Positions 1 through 8,881 of a stretch of DNA of 64,000 nucleotides are shown here, piece after piece. The DNA is from Streptomyces sp. NRRL F-5123. GTDB lineage: Bacteria; Actinomycetota; Actinomycetes; Streptomycetales; Streptomycetaceae. The translations under genes were made by a program, and so were the position numbers. The notes under the pieces were generated by a model that saw nothing but the letters and a program-made list of their open reading frames with translations, made no database searches and was not told the DNA's origin. Positions within the stretch are counted from its first letter, which is position 1. The number at the start of each line of letters is the position of its first letter. The DNA is taken from NCBI RefSeq assembly GCF_000721495.1, contig NZ_JOHY01000009.1, positions 148,652 through 212,651 of the forward strand. The letters are read 5' to 3'.

Positions 1-143
1 ACTCCGGCGGTGGCTTGTCCACCCTCGTCCGCCGAGGTTATCCAGATGTTGACCAGCGCGCCAGCCGCTGTGAGCTGCCACAGCGCAGGACACGACCGTA
101 TACGACCCGATTTTCGGGCCGCGCACAGGGCCTTGACGTGACC

Positions 144-203
144 AGTGGTCTATGCCACCTTCGGCGCACAGCTCTAGACCACGTGTAAGTGGTAAACACC
201 AGC
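144..203 (+). promoter_or_regulatory. Cluster of dre-like (DasR) operators before dasA
   Basis: The known DasR consensus is AGTGGTCTAGACCACT. Positions 144-159 read AGTGGTCTATGCCACC (13/16 matches), positions 168-183 hold TCTAGACCAC (12/16), and 188-203 holds a weaker third copy (11/16). They lie 26-85 bases before the GTG of the transporter gene, where a repressor would block transcription. DasR releases DNA on binding GlcN-6-P, so the operon should respond to chitin-derived amino sugars. The match counts are seen in the sequence; binding is inferred. Confidence 0.8.
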
Positions 204-228
204 CCTGCGCTTCCGAGGTGACACCCCC

Positions 229-1527
229 GTGAGTTCTCCTGTGAGATCCCGACTTCTCCCCGCCGCCGCGCTCGCCCTCGCGGCCGCCCTGAGCCTGACC
301 GCCTGCGGCTCCTCCTCCGACGACGACGGCAAGTCCCCCGGCTCCGCGGGAGGTTCGGACTCCCCGGCGAAGCTCACCGTGTGGTTCATGCAGGACAGCA
401 TGTCGGACGCGGTGGTCAGCCGGTTCAAGACCGGCTACGAGGCCGCGCACAAGGGCGTCACCCTCGACATCCAGATCCAGCAGTGGGACGGCATCGGCCA
501 GAAGATCATCAGCGCCCTGGCCAGCAAGGACGCCCCGGACGTGATCGAGGTCGGCAACACCCAGGTCGCCCAGTACGCGGCCAGCGGCGGCGTCACGGAC
601 CTCACGGAGAAGGTCGCCGACCTCCAGGGCTCGGACTGGATCCCGGGCCTCGCCGACCCGGGCAAGATCGACGGCAAGCAGTACGGCGTGCCGTGGTACG
701 CCGCCAACCGCGTGGTGATCTACAACAAGGACCTCTTCGCCAAGGCCGGCATCTCCGCGCCGCCGAAGACCCGCGAGGAGTGGATCCAGGACACCACCAA
801 GCTCAACACCGGCGGCAACGAAGGCATCTACCTGCCCGGCCAGACCTGGTACGCGCTCGCGGGCTTCGTCTGGGACGAGGGCGGCGACCTGGCGGTCAAG
901 GACGGCGACTCCTGGAAGGGCGCCCTGGGCACCCCGCAGGCGCAGGCGGGCATGGCCTTCTACCAGCAGCTCCAGGCGCTCGGGAAGGGCCCCAAGGACT
1001 CCGACGAGGCCAAGCCGCTGCAGGCGGACGTCTTCGCCAAGGGCAGGACCGCGCAGATCATCTCGGTGCCCGGCGGCGCCGCGGTGATCGAGCAGGCCAA
1101 CCCGGCGATGAAGGACAAGATCGGCTTCTTCACGATCCCGGGCAAGACCGCCGACAAGCCCGGCGCGGTCTTCACCGGCGGTTCCGACCTGGTGATCCCG
1201 GCGGCGTCCCGGCACCAGGACCAGGCCTACCAGGTGGTCAAGGCGCTGGCCGGCACGGACTTCCAGACCGACATGGCCAAGGCGATGAGCTACGTGCCCA
1301 ACCGCACCTCGCTCGGCTCGGTGCTGGCCGGCAACCCGGGCGCGTCGGTCATGGCGGCCGGCGCGGTGAACGGCCATGCCACGCCCAACTCCCCCAACTG
1401 GGCCGCGGTCGAGGCGAACAACCCGATCAAGCAGTACATGACGCAGGTGCTCACCGGCGCCGACCCGGCGGCCGCCGCGAAGACCGCGGACGACGCGATC
1501 GACAAGGCCCTCGCGTCCGCCTCCTGA
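229..1527 (+). CDS. dasA: Chitobiose-type ABC transporter substrate-binding lipoprotein (DasA-like)
   Basis: A 432-aa extracytoplasmic solute-binding protein of the carbohydrate family 1 type. The N-terminus has a charged segment, a hydrophobic core and an LTAC lipobox with the lipidated cysteine at residue 26, followed by a Ser/Asp-rich tether. The mature part carries family motifs such as PDVIEVGNTQVAQYA and YGVPWYAANRVVIYNKDLF. It should capture N,N'-diacetylchitobiose and deliver it to the two permeases encoded next. No ATPase gene lies in the operon, as in other das operons that borrow the shared ATPase MsiK. The GTG start at 229 follows three dre-like sites, and the next genes are dasB, dasC and a GH20 hexosaminidase, so the assignment is firm. 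The exact oligosaccharide preference is inferred. Confidence 0.88.
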   Translation: MSSPVRSRLLPAAALALAAALSLTACGSSSDDDGKSPGSAGGSDSPAKLTVWFMQDSMSDAVVSRFKTGYEAAHKGVTLDIQIQQWDGIGQKIISALASKDAPDVIEVGNTQVAQYAASGGVTDLTEKVADLQGSDWIPGLADPGKIDGKQYGVPWYAANRVVIYNKDLFAKAGISAPPKTREEWIQDTTKLNTGGNEGIYLPGQTWYALAGFVWDEGGDLAVKDGDSWKGALGTPQAQAGMAFYQQLQALGKGPKDSDEAKPLQADVFAKGRTAQIISVPGGAAVIEQANPAMKDKIGFFTIPGKTADKPGAVFTGGSDLVIPAASRHQDQAYQVVKALAGTDFQTDMAKAMSYVPNRTSLGSVLAGNPGASVMAAGAVNGHATPNSPNWAAVEANNPIKQYMTQVLTGADPAAAAKTADDAIDKALASAS

Positions 1528-1597
1528 CCGCCCGCCCGCAGGTCCGGGCCGCCCGCCCGGACCCGGCCCCGCCCCGCCGACACCCCGAGGAGTCCCC

Positions 1598-2581
1598 GTG
1601 TCCACCGCCCGCTCCGCCGCCGCTCCACGGCCGGCCGTCATGGATCCGCCGCCGGCGCCGCCGCGGGCCCGGAAGGGCCGCCGGCGGGGCCGGGCGGCCG
1701 CCGCCCTCTGGCCGTACCTGCTGGTCGCCCCGACCGTGGTGGGAGCGGTGTTCCTGCTGGCCTATCCACTGGTCAGGAACATCGTGATGTCCTTCCAGCA
1801 CTTCGGCCTCGGGGAGCTGATCCGCGGCGGCGCCACCTGGGCCGGCTTCGCCAACTACCGGGCGGTGCTGGACGATCCGGAGTTCTGGACGGTCGTGCGG
1901 CGCACGGTGTGGTGGACCGCGCTGGACGTCGTGCTGATCATGGTGCTGGGCACGCTGGTGGCGCTGATGCTCGTCCGGCTCGGCAAGCGGATGCGGCTGG
2001 CGGTGATGAGCGGGCTGGTGCTGACCTGGGCGACCCCGGTCATCGCCGCCACCACCATCTTCCAGTGGCTCTTCCAGTCCCGTTTCGGAGTGGTCAACTG
2101 GGCACTGGTCAAGCTGGGCTTCGACTCCTACCGGGACTACTCGTGGTTCGCGCACGGCACGGCCACCTTCGCGATCCTGGTGGTCCTCGTGGTGTGGCAG
2201 TCCGTGCCCTTCGCGGCGCTGACCCTCTACGGCGGCCTGACGACGATCCCGGCGGAGCTGTACGAGTCGGCGCGGATCGACGGTGCGGGCGCCTGGCAGT
2301 CCTTCCGACTGGTGACCTTCCCGATGCTGCGGCCGCTGTTCGCGCTCGTCACCTCGCTCGAAGTGATCTGGTGCGCCAAGGCCTTCACGCAGATCTGGGT
2401 GATGAGCGAGGGCGGCCCGAACGGCGCCACGACGACACTGCCGGTCTACGCCTTCCAGATCGCCCAGAGCCTGCACAAGTACGACCTGGGCGCGGCCGTC
2501 TCCACCCTGACCGTACTGATCCTGCTCGGCGCGCTCGTGTTCAACCTGCGCCGGATGTTCCACCAGGAGGGCGCGCTGTGA
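1598..2581 (+). CDS. dasB: Sugar ABC transporter permease (DasB-like)
   Basis: A 327-aa inner-membrane permease of the MalF/binding-protein-dependent type. A Pro/Arg-rich cytoplasmic N-terminus of about 40 residues precedes six hydrophobic helices. The EAA loop that docks on the ATPase is visible near residue 220 (ELYESARIDGAGAWQSFR, then PMLRP). The GTG start at 1598 follows a GAGGAG ribosome site. The stop codon overlaps the dasC start by four bases (GTGA), indicating translational coupling. With dasC it should form the membrane channel for chitobiose uptake. Confidence 0.88.
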   Translation: MSTARSAAAPRPAVMDPPPAPPRARKGRRRGRAAAALWPYLLVAPTVVGAVFLLAYPLVRNIVMSFQHFGLGELIRGGATWAGFANYRAVLDDPEFWTVVRRTVWWTALDVVLIMVLGTLVALMLVRLGKRMRLAVMSGLVLTWATPVIAATTIFQWLFQSRFGVVNWALVKLGFDSYRDYSWFAHGTATFAILVVLVVWQSVPFAALTLYGGLTTIPAELYESARIDGAGAWQSFRLVTFPMLRPLFALVTSLEVIWCAKAFTQIWVMSEGGPNGATTTLPVYAFQIAQSLHKYDLGAAVSTLTVLILLGALVFNLRRMFHQEGAL

Positions 2582-3459
2582 CCGCTTGGACCACTGGTAA
2601 GGCGCCACGTGCGCAGCGGACGCTCCGCCGCCGGCCGCGCGCGGGCCGGCTGCCCCTCAACCTGGCCGCCCTGCTCACCGTGGCGATCTCCGTCTTCCCC
2701 GTCTACTGGATGGTGGTGACCGCCTTCAAGCCGTCCGCCGACATCCAGTCCGACACCCCGTCCTTCCTGCCCCTGCGCCCCACGCTCGCGCACTTCCGCA
2801 CCGCCGTGGACTCCCCCGGCTTCGGCACCTTCTGGCGCAACAGCCTCACCGTGACGCTCGGCGCGGTGCTGATGTCGCTGGTGGTGGCGCTGCTCGCGGC
2901 CTTCGCGGTCGGCCGGATGCGCTGGCGCGGGCGGCGCGCCTTCCTGCTGATGGTGTTCGTCGCGCAGATGGCGCCGTGGGAGGCGCTGCTGATCCCGATG
3001 TACGTGATCGCGCGGGACACCGACATGCTCGACAAGCTGTCGATGCTGACACTGGTCTACTTCATGACGACGCTGCCCTTCACCATCGTCACGCTGCGCG
3101 GCTTCCTCGCCGCGATCCCGGTGGAGCTGGAGGAGGCCGCGCAGGTCGACGGCTGCACCCGGCCCGCCGCCTTCCGCCGGGTGACCTTCCCGCTGCTGGC
3201 GCCCGGGCTGCTGTCGACGTCGCTGTTCGGCTTCATCACGGCGTGGAACGAGTTCGCCTTCGCCAACACGCTGATCATCAAGAACCAGGACGCCCGCACG
3301 CTGCCGGTCTGGCTGGCGTCGTTCAGCAACGTCTTCGGTACGGACTGGGGCGCCACGATGGCCGCCTCGTCGCTGTTCATGCTGCCGGTGCTGGTGGTCT
3401 TCCTGCTGCTCCAGAACCGGGTGACCTCGGGCATGACCGCGGGAGCCGTCAAGGGCTGA
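2578..3459 (+). CDS. dasC: Sugar ABC transporter permease (DasC-like)
   Basis: A 293-aa permease of the MalG type. I chose the GTG at 2578 because it overlaps the dasB stop in a GTGA and is followed at once by the expected Arg-rich N-terminus and first helix (LNLAALLTVAISVFPVYWMV). The EAA loop reads ELEEAAQVDGCTRPAAFRRV with a downstream PLLAPG. It should pair with DasB in the membrane. The first codons contain a half dre-like sequence (TGGACCACT), which I regard as chance. Confidence 0.88.
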   Translation: MTAWTTGKAPRAQRTLRRRPRAGRLPLNLAALLTVAISVFPVYWMVVTAFKPSADIQSDTPSFLPLRPTLAHFRTAVDSPGFGTFWRNSLTVTLGAVLMSLVVALLAAFAVGRMRWRGRRAFLLMVFVAQMAPWEALLIPMYVIARDTDMLDKLSMLTLVYFMTTLPFTIVTLRGFLAAIPVELEEAAQVDGCTRPAAFRRVTFPLLAPGLLSTSLFGFITAWNEFAFANTLIIKNQDARTLPVWLASFSNVFGTDWGATMAASSLFMLPVLVVFLLLQNRVTSGMTAGAVKG

Positions 3460-3558
3460 CCCCTCCCCCGCCGCCGCACGCCCGGCCCCTTCCGTACGCC
3501 CCTGTCCCGCGCTCCCCCGCCGAGCGCGCGCCCCGCCCTGCCCTGGAGAGCGACTGCC

Positions 3559-5079
3559 GTGATCATCCCGCACCCCACCCAATACGCCCGTATCCCCGGC
3601 CACTTCACCTTCGACGCGTCCACCGCGGTGCGGGCCGACGGCCCCGCCGCCGGCGCCGCCCGGCTGCTGCGCACGCTCCTCGCGCCCGCCACCGGGCTGC
3701 CGCTGCGGCTCTCCCCGGCCGGCAACGTCGTGCTGGTCGTCGACGACATGCTCGGCGGGCTCGGCGAGGAGGGCTACGGGCTGACCGTCGGCCCCGACGC
3801 GGTGCTGCTGCGCGCGGCCCGCCCGGCGGGTCTGCTGCGGGGCGTGCAGACGCTGCGCCAACTGCTGCCGCCCGAGGCGCTGGCGGCACAGCCGGTGGCG
3901 GGTGTGCCGTGGCGCATCCCCGGCGTGCAGATCACCGATGTGCCGCGCCACCCCTGGCGCGGCGCGATGCTGGACGTCGCCCGGCACTTCCTCCCGGTGT
4001 CCTTCCTGCGCCGCTTCACCGACCTGCTGGCCTTCCACAAGCTCAACGTGCTGCACCTGCACCTCACCGACGACCAGGGCTGGCGGATGCCGGTCGCCGC
4101 CTTCCCGCGGCTCACCGAGGTCGGCGGGCGGCGCGGCGGCCCCGTGCCGCACGAGGGCGCCTACACCGCGGCCGAGCTGCGCGGCCTGGTCGCGTACGCA
4201 GCGGAGCGCGGGGTCACCGTGGTGCCGGAGATCGAGATGCCGGGGCACACCCGCGCGGCGCTCGCGGCGTACCCGGAACTCGGCAACGTGCCCGGGCGGC
4301 AGCTGGACGTGTGGACCGAGTGGGGCGTGTGCGACACCGTGCTCGGCGTCCACGACGAGGTTCTGGACTTCTGCCGCACGGTGCTCGGCGAGGTGCTGGA
4401 CGTCTTCCCGTCCCGCTACGTGCACATCGGCGGCGACGAATGCCCCGTCACCGAGTGGGAGACCGGCACCGCGGCGCGCGAGCGGGCGGCGCGGTTGGGC
4501 CTGGAGTCGCCCAAGGCGCTGCACGGCTGGTTCCTCGGCCAGGTCGGCGACTTCCTGCTGGCGCAGGGCAGGCTCCCGGTGTGCTGGGCGGAGGACTCGG
4601 GCGCGCCGCCCGCCGGCTTCACCGTCATGCCGTGGCGGGACACCGACCACGGGCTCGCCGCCGCCCGGCGCGGCCACGACGTCGTCATGACGCCCTACCG
4701 CTCGACGTACCTCGACTACCCGCAGGCCACCGGCCCCGACGAGCCGCCCGGCCAGGCGGGCGGGGTGCTGGACCTGCGCGCGGTGCACGCCGCGGACGCG
4801 GTGCCGCCCGGCTGGGAGCCGGAGGCCGCCGCCCGGGTGCTCGGCACACAGGGGCAGCTCTGGACGGAGTACGTGACCACCACCGCCCAGGCCGAATACC
4901 TCGCCTTCCCGCGGCTGGCCGCGCTCGCCGACCGGGCGTGGAACCCGGCGAGCCGCTGGAGCGCCGACTTCCGCCCCGCGCTGCACGCCCACCAGTCCCG
5001 GCTGGACGCGCTGCGCGTGCACCACCGCCGCGACCCCGGCGGCACCCCCGCGACCGCGTCCCCGGCGTCCCCGCGCTGA
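3559..5079 (+). CDS. dasD: GH20 beta-N-acetylhexosaminidase, cytoplasmic (DasD-like)
   Basis: A 506-aa glycoside hydrolase of family 20, which removes terminal beta-N-acetylglucosamine by substrate-assisted catalysis. An N-terminal GH20b-like domain (residues 1-130) leads into the TIM barrel (VPRHPWRGAMLDVARHF). The catalytic Asp-Glu pair lies in HIGGDEC at residues 293-294. There is no signal peptide or lipobox, so it should act inside the cell, splitting chitobiose imported by the transporter just upstream into GlcNAc. The GTG start at 3559 follows GGAGAG. The 99-base gap after dasC and shared orientation fit the dasABCD arrangement. Confidence 0.87.
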   Translation: MIIPHPTQYARIPGHFTFDASTAVRADGPAAGAARLLRTLLAPATGLPLRLSPAGNVVLVVDDMLGGLGEEGYGLTVGPDAVLLRAARPAGLLRGVQTLRQLLPPEALAAQPVAGVPWRIPGVQITDVPRHPWRGAMLDVARHFLPVSFLRRFTDLLAFHKLNVLHLHLTDDQGWRMPVAAFPRLTEVGGRRGGPVPHEGAYTAAELRGLVAYAAERGVTVVPEIEMPGHTRAALAAYPELGNVPGRQLDVWTEWGVCDTVLGVHDEVLDFCRTVLGEVLDVFPSRYVHIGGDECPVTEWETGTAARERAARLGLESPKALHGWFLGQVGDFLLAQGRLPVCWAEDSGAPPAGFTVMPWRDTDHGLAAARRGHDVVMTPYRSTYLDYPQATGPDEPPGQAGGVLDLRAVHAADAVPPGWEPEAAARVLGTQGQLWTEYVTTTAQAEYLAFPRLAALADRAWNPASRWSADFRPALHAHQSRLDALRVHHRRDPGGTPATASPASPR

Positions 5080-5195
5080 GCCGCCGGACGCGCGCGGCCC
5101 CTCGACCCGCCGGGCCCCCGGCCCGGCGTGCACCTCCCTCCCCCTCGGGCCACGTGACCCACCGGACCCACCCACCCCACTGGAAAGGGATCACC

Positions 5196-6680
5196 GTGTC
5201 AGGTACGACCGCACGAAGCACCACCGCACGCACCGCACGCCGCCGCCCGGTCCGCATGCGCGCCGCCATGGCGCTGTGCGCGGCCGCCGGGCTCGGCTGC
5301 GCGGCCCTCACCGCGCTGCCCGCCTCCGCCGCACAGGACGCGCTGACCGCGCAGTACCGGACCAGCGCGACGGGAGCGACCGCCGACCAGTCCGAGCCCT
5401 GGCTCCAGGTCACCAACACCGGAGCCGCGTCCGTACCGCTCAGCCAGGTCACCCTGCGGTACTACTTCAAGTCCGACGGCCCCTCCCTCTCCTACCGCTT
5501 CGCGTGCTCCTGGGCCGTCAAGGGCTGCGCGAACATCACCGGCACCTTCGGCACCCTCGCCAACCCCACCGCGACCGCCGACCGCTACCTGGAGATCGGC
5601 TTCACCTCGGGCGCCGGCTCCCTCGCCCCCGGCCAGAGCACCGGCGACATGCAGCTGCGCTTCTACCGCGCCGACTGGCAGACTCTCACGCAGTCCGACG
5701 ACTACTCCTTCGGCGCCGGCCAGACCTCGTACGCGAACTGGCCGAAGATCACCGTGCAGGAGAACGGCTCGGCCGTCTTCGGCACCGCGCCCGCGGGCAA
5801 CGACCCCACCTCGCCGCCCACCACCCCGCCGACGACCCCGCCCACCTCCGGGGGCGGCGGCGACAACCCGGGCGCGCCCGCGCTCTTCGACGACTTCTCC
5901 TACAACTCCAGCTCCGACGCGGCCCTCTCGCAGCACGGCTGGACGGTCAAGTCCGGCCAGGGCGGCCCGGGTGTTGCGGGCGCGACCTGGTCGCCGGGCG
6001 ACATCACCTTCGCCGCCGACGGCAGCAACCGCGTCATGGACCTCAAGCTCACCACGGACGGCACCGCGTCAGGCACCCGGGAGACCGAACTCCAGACCAC
6101 CGCACGGAAGTTCAAGAACGGCACGTACGCGGCCCGGGTCCGCTTCGGCGACTCCCCGGACAGCGGCCCGGACGGCGACCACATCAACCAGACCTTCTTC
6201 ACCTTCACCCCGCTCAACACGCCCATGGACCCCGACTACAGCGAGCAGGACTTCGAGTACCTGCCCAACGGCGGCTGGGGCGAGACGCAGAACATCATGT
6301 ACGAGACGTCCTGGGAGACGTACAACCCCGACCCGTGGAACGCCGTCAACACCCACGGGCAGCAGTACGGGAGCCTGAACGGCTGGCACGACCTCCAGAT
6401 CACCATCGACAACGCGAACATCACCTACTACATCGACGGCCAGGCCGTCGCGACGCACGGCGAGCCGTACCTGCCCGAGACGCCGCAGTGGATCGACTTC
6501 AACCACTGGCTCATCGACCTCGCGGGCCAGACCGGCAGCACTTCCCGCTCCTACCACGAGCAGGTCGACTACGTCGTCTTCGTCAAGGACCAGGTGCTGA
6601 CCCCCGCGCAGGTCAGCAGCCGGGTCGCCGGCTACCGGACGGCAGGGACCGCCTTCACGGACACCGTGCCCAGTCCGTGA
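5196..6680 (+). CDS. Secreted CBM3 + GH16-like endoglucanase
   Basis: A 494-aa exported modular enzyme. Residues 1-45 form a signal peptide ending near PASAAQ. Residues 48-185 resemble a family 3 carbohydrate-binding module (LTAQYRTS, PWLQVTNTG, VPLSQVTLRYYF), which binds crystalline polysaccharide. A Thr/Pro/Gly linker near 205-225 joins it to a concanavalin-like GH16-type domain. The retaining-glucanase motif ExDxE is visible as E350-Q-D352-F-E354. Likely substrates are beta-1,3/1,4-glucans or other beta-glycans; which one cannot be read from sequence. The GTG start at 5196 follows GGAAAGGGA. It sits between the chitobiose operon and a sigma factor carrying a glucanase-like domain, suggesting a polysaccharide-response locus. 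Confidence 0.75.
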   Translation: MSGTTARSTTARTARRRPVRMRAAMALCAAAGLGCAALTALPASAAQDALTAQYRTSATGATADQSEPWLQVTNTGAASVPLSQVTLRYYFKSDGPSLSYRFACSWAVKGCANITGTFGTLANPTATADRYLEIGFTSGAGSLAPGQSTGDMQLRFYRADWQTLTQSDDYSFGAGQTSYANWPKITVQENGSAVFGTAPAGNDPTSPPTTPPTTPPTSGGGGDNPGAPALFDDFSYNSSSDAALSQHGWTVKSGQGGPGVAGATWSPGDITFAADGSNRVMDLKLTTDGTASGTRETELQTTARKFKNGTYAARVRFGDSPDSGPDGDHINQTFFTFTPLNTPMDPDYSEQDFEYLPNGGWGETQNIMYETSWETYNPDPWNAVNTHGQQYGSLNGWHDLQITIDNANITYYIDGQAVATHGEPYLPETPQWIDFNHWLIDLAGQTGSTSRSYHEQVDYVVFVKDQVLTPAQVSSRVAGYRTAGTAFTDTVPSP

Positions 6681-6691
6681 ACCGTCCGCCG

Positions 6692-6722
6692 CGCCCGGCG
6701 GGTTTCCGTTATCCGCCGGGCG
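6692..6722 (+). terminator. Hairpin after the GH16 gene
   Basis: A perfect 10-bp stem (CGCCCGGCGG / CCGCCGGGCG) with an 11-base loop starts 12 bases past the stop codon. No T-run follows, which is normal for streptomycete terminators. Confidence 0.6.
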
Positions 6723-6804
6723 TGGCACCGTCTCCTGTCCGGGGGGAGCGCCGTACGGACGGCGCCCCGCGGACATGGACGACGGAAGATCGGAGCGGAG
6801 CAGC

Positions 6805-8745
6805 ATGCGCGCAGACGGCCGTGCCGGACCCGACCCCGCGCTGGTGGCGGCCGCGCGGGCGGGCGACCAGCAGGCGCTCGACCGGCTGGTCGCGCAGTGC
6901 CTGCCGCTCGTCTACAACATCGTGGGCCGCGCGCTCGACGGGCACGACGACGTCGACGACGTGGTGCAGGAGACGCTGCTGCGGGTCGTCCGCGGCCTGG
7001 ACGGGCTGCGCGACCCGGCGGCCTTCCGCTCCTGGCTGGTGGCCATCGCCGTACGCCAGGTCCGCGACCGCGAGCAGGCCCGCAAGGCGTTCTGGCACCA
7101 GCAGACGGCGCTGGACGCCGCGGAGCTGATACCCGACCCCGCCTCCGACTTCGCCGCCCTCACCGTCCTGCGGCTCGGTCTCACCGACCAGCGCCGGGAG
7201 ATCGCCGAGGCCACCCGCTGGCTCGACGGCGACGACCGCACGCTGCTCGCGCTGTGGTGGCTGGAGGAGACCGGCGACCTCGGCCGCGCCGAACTCGCGG
7301 ACGCGCTCGGCCTGTCCAGGCAGCACGCGGCCGTCAAGGTCCAGCGCATGAAGGAGCAACTGGACGTCTCCCGCGCGGTGGTCCGCGCCCTCGGCGCCGC
7401 CCAGCCCTGTGACGGGCTGCGGCACGCCGCCGCCGGATGGGACGGGGTGCCGAGCCCGCTGTGGCGCAAACGCCTCGCCCGGCACATCCGCGGCTGCGCC
7501 GACTGCACCGCGCGGGCGGGCGGGCTTTTGCCGATGGACCGGCTGCTGAGCGGGCTGCCGCTGCTGCCGGTGCCGATCGGGCTCGGGCTCGGACCCGGGC
7601 TCGGAGGGCCGCTCCCCGCGCACATACCCCCCACCCAGGCCGCGTCCCGTGCCGCGGCCCCGCGCACCGCTCCGGGGCACCCCCCACGCCGGAGCGGTGC
7701 GCGGCACGGACACCGGGCCAGGCCCCGGCTGCCGCAGGGACCCGCCGGGGTGACCGGCGCCGCGGCCGGCACCGTCGCCGCGGTCGCGGCGGGCGCGCTG
7801 CTCGCCGTCCACCTCTCCGGGGGCGGCGGCTCCGCCCCCGCCGCCGACGCCTCCGCCACGCCGCGCCCGGCGGCGAGCAGCACCACCCCGCCGGTCCCGC
7901 CCACCACCGCACCGTCCCCCACGACGGCCACGCCCACCCTGGGCCCCTCCTCGCCCACGCCCTCCCGCAAGGACGCCACCCACGCCCCGGCCGAGGCGGC
8001 GCCCGCCGCCCCCGCGTCCTCGACCCGCAAAGGCGTCGGCGTCTGGTCCTTCGACGGGGTGAACTCCGCTCTCGGCAAGTCCGGGGCGAGCTGGTACTAC
8101 ACCTGGTCCACGAACCACAGCGGCGTCAGCGGCCCCGGATTCGTCCCGATGATCTGGGGCCCGGCGAGCACCGACGCGGCCTCGCTCGCCCAGGCGAAGA
8201 AGGCCGGCCCCTACCTGCTGGGCTTCAACGAGCCCGACATGTCTGCCCAGTCCGACATGACCGTGGACCAGGCACTCTCGCTGTGGCCGAAGCTCATGTC
8301 CAGCGGGAAGGTGCTGGGCAGCCCCGCCGTCGCGTACGGCGGGGACACCCCGGGCGGCTGGCTGGACCGCTTCATGTCCGGGGCCCGGTCGAAGGGCTAC
8401 CGCGTCGACTTCGTCGCCCTGCACTGGTACGGCGGCGACTTCCGCACCCCCGAGGCGGTCGCCCAGCTCAAGTCCTACCTCCAGGCGGTGTACGACCGCT
8501 ACCACAAGCCGATCTGGCTCACCGAATTCGCCCTCATCGACTTCTCGAACGGCACGCGCTTCCCGACCGGCGCGCAGCAGGCCGCGTTCGTGACGGCGGC
8601 GACGAAGATGCTGGACGGGCTGCCCTACCTGCAGCGCTACGCGTGGTTCGGCCTCGGGGCGGACGACACGAAGCCGAGCAGCGGGCTCTTCCGCAGCGGG
8701 GCCGCCGAGACGGCGGCGGGGCGGGCGTTCGAGTCGGCGAGGTAG
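6805..8745 (+). CDS. ECF sigma factor fused to zinc-finger-like motif, TM helix and GH128-like glucanase domain
   Basis: A 646-aa fusion. Residues about 15-85 are sigma region 2 (DDVVQETLLRVVRGL), and 125-190 are region 4 with a helix-turn-helix (ADALGLSRQHAAVKVQRM). An H-x3-C-x2-C motif (HIRGCADC, about 227-234) resembles zinc-binding anti-sigma domains. A membrane helix spans about 316-337 (AAAGTVAAVAAGALLAVHL), followed by a Pro/Thr/Ser-rich linker. Residues 410-640 form a GH128/Asl1-like TIM barrel with both catalytic glutamates present: E476 in GFNEPD and E574 in WLTEFA. The expected topology is sigma inside, glucan-binding or cleaving domain outside. I chose ATG 6805 over 6775 because GGAG lies just before it. 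Sigma factors with such C-terminal extensions are known in actinobacterial ECF classifications; the signalling mechanism here is inferred. Confidence 0.82.
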   Translation: MRADGRAGPDPALVAAARAGDQQALDRLVAQCLPLVYNIVGRALDGHDDVDDVVQETLLRVVRGLDGLRDPAAFRSWLVAIAVRQVRDREQARKAFWHQQTALDAAELIPDPASDFAALTVLRLGLTDQRREIAEATRWLDGDDRTLLALWWLEETGDLGRAELADALGLSRQHAAVKVQRMKEQLDVSRAVVRALGAAQPCDGLRHAAAGWDGVPSPLWRKRLARHIRGCADCTARAGGLLPMDRLLSGLPLLPVPIGLGLGPGLGGPLPAHIPPTQAASRAAAPRTAPGHPPRRSGARHGHRARPRLPQGPAGVTGAAAGTVAAVAAGALLAVHLSGGGGSAPAADASATPRPAASSTTPPVPPTTAPSPTTATPTLGPSSPTPSRKDATHAPAEAAPAAPASSTRKGVGVWSFDGVNSALGKSGASWYYTWSTNHSGVSGPGFVPMIWGPASTDAASLAQAKKAGPYLLGFNEPDMSAQSDMTVDQALSLWPKLMSSGKVLGSPAVAYGGDTPGGWLDRFMSGARSKGYRVDFVALHWYGGDFRTPEAVAQLKSYLQAVYDRYHKPIWLTEFALIDFSNGTRFPTGAQQAAFVTAATKMLDGLPYLQRYAWFGLGADDTKPSSGLFRSGAAETAAGRAFESAR

Positions 8746-8767
8746 GACCTCGGTGGCTGTTCTCCGG

Positions 8768-8803
8768 GAGCTGTTCCCGGGACGCCGTTCACGGGAACAG
8801 CTC
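8768..8803. terminator. Bidirectional hairpin between convergent genes
   Basis: A perfect 12-bp stem (GAGCTGTTCCCG / CGGGAACAGCTC) with a 12-base loop lies between the converging sigma-GH128 and DNA glycosylase genes and could end transcription from both sides. Confidence 0.7.
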
Positions 8804-8881
8804 TCGGGCCCCGGCCCCGGACCGCTGGGCCGACACCGCCGCACGTTGCGGACGGTTCCGCGCCGGGTCCGGGGGCGGCCC

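Noticed and set aside
2585..2594. A half dre-like sequence (TGGACCACT) at the dasC start
   Set aside because: Only one arm, inside coding DNA; probably chance.
2446..5175. A 2.7-kb open frame opposite dasC and the GH20 gene
   Set aside because: No motif or ribosome site; the plus-strand genes are unambiguous.
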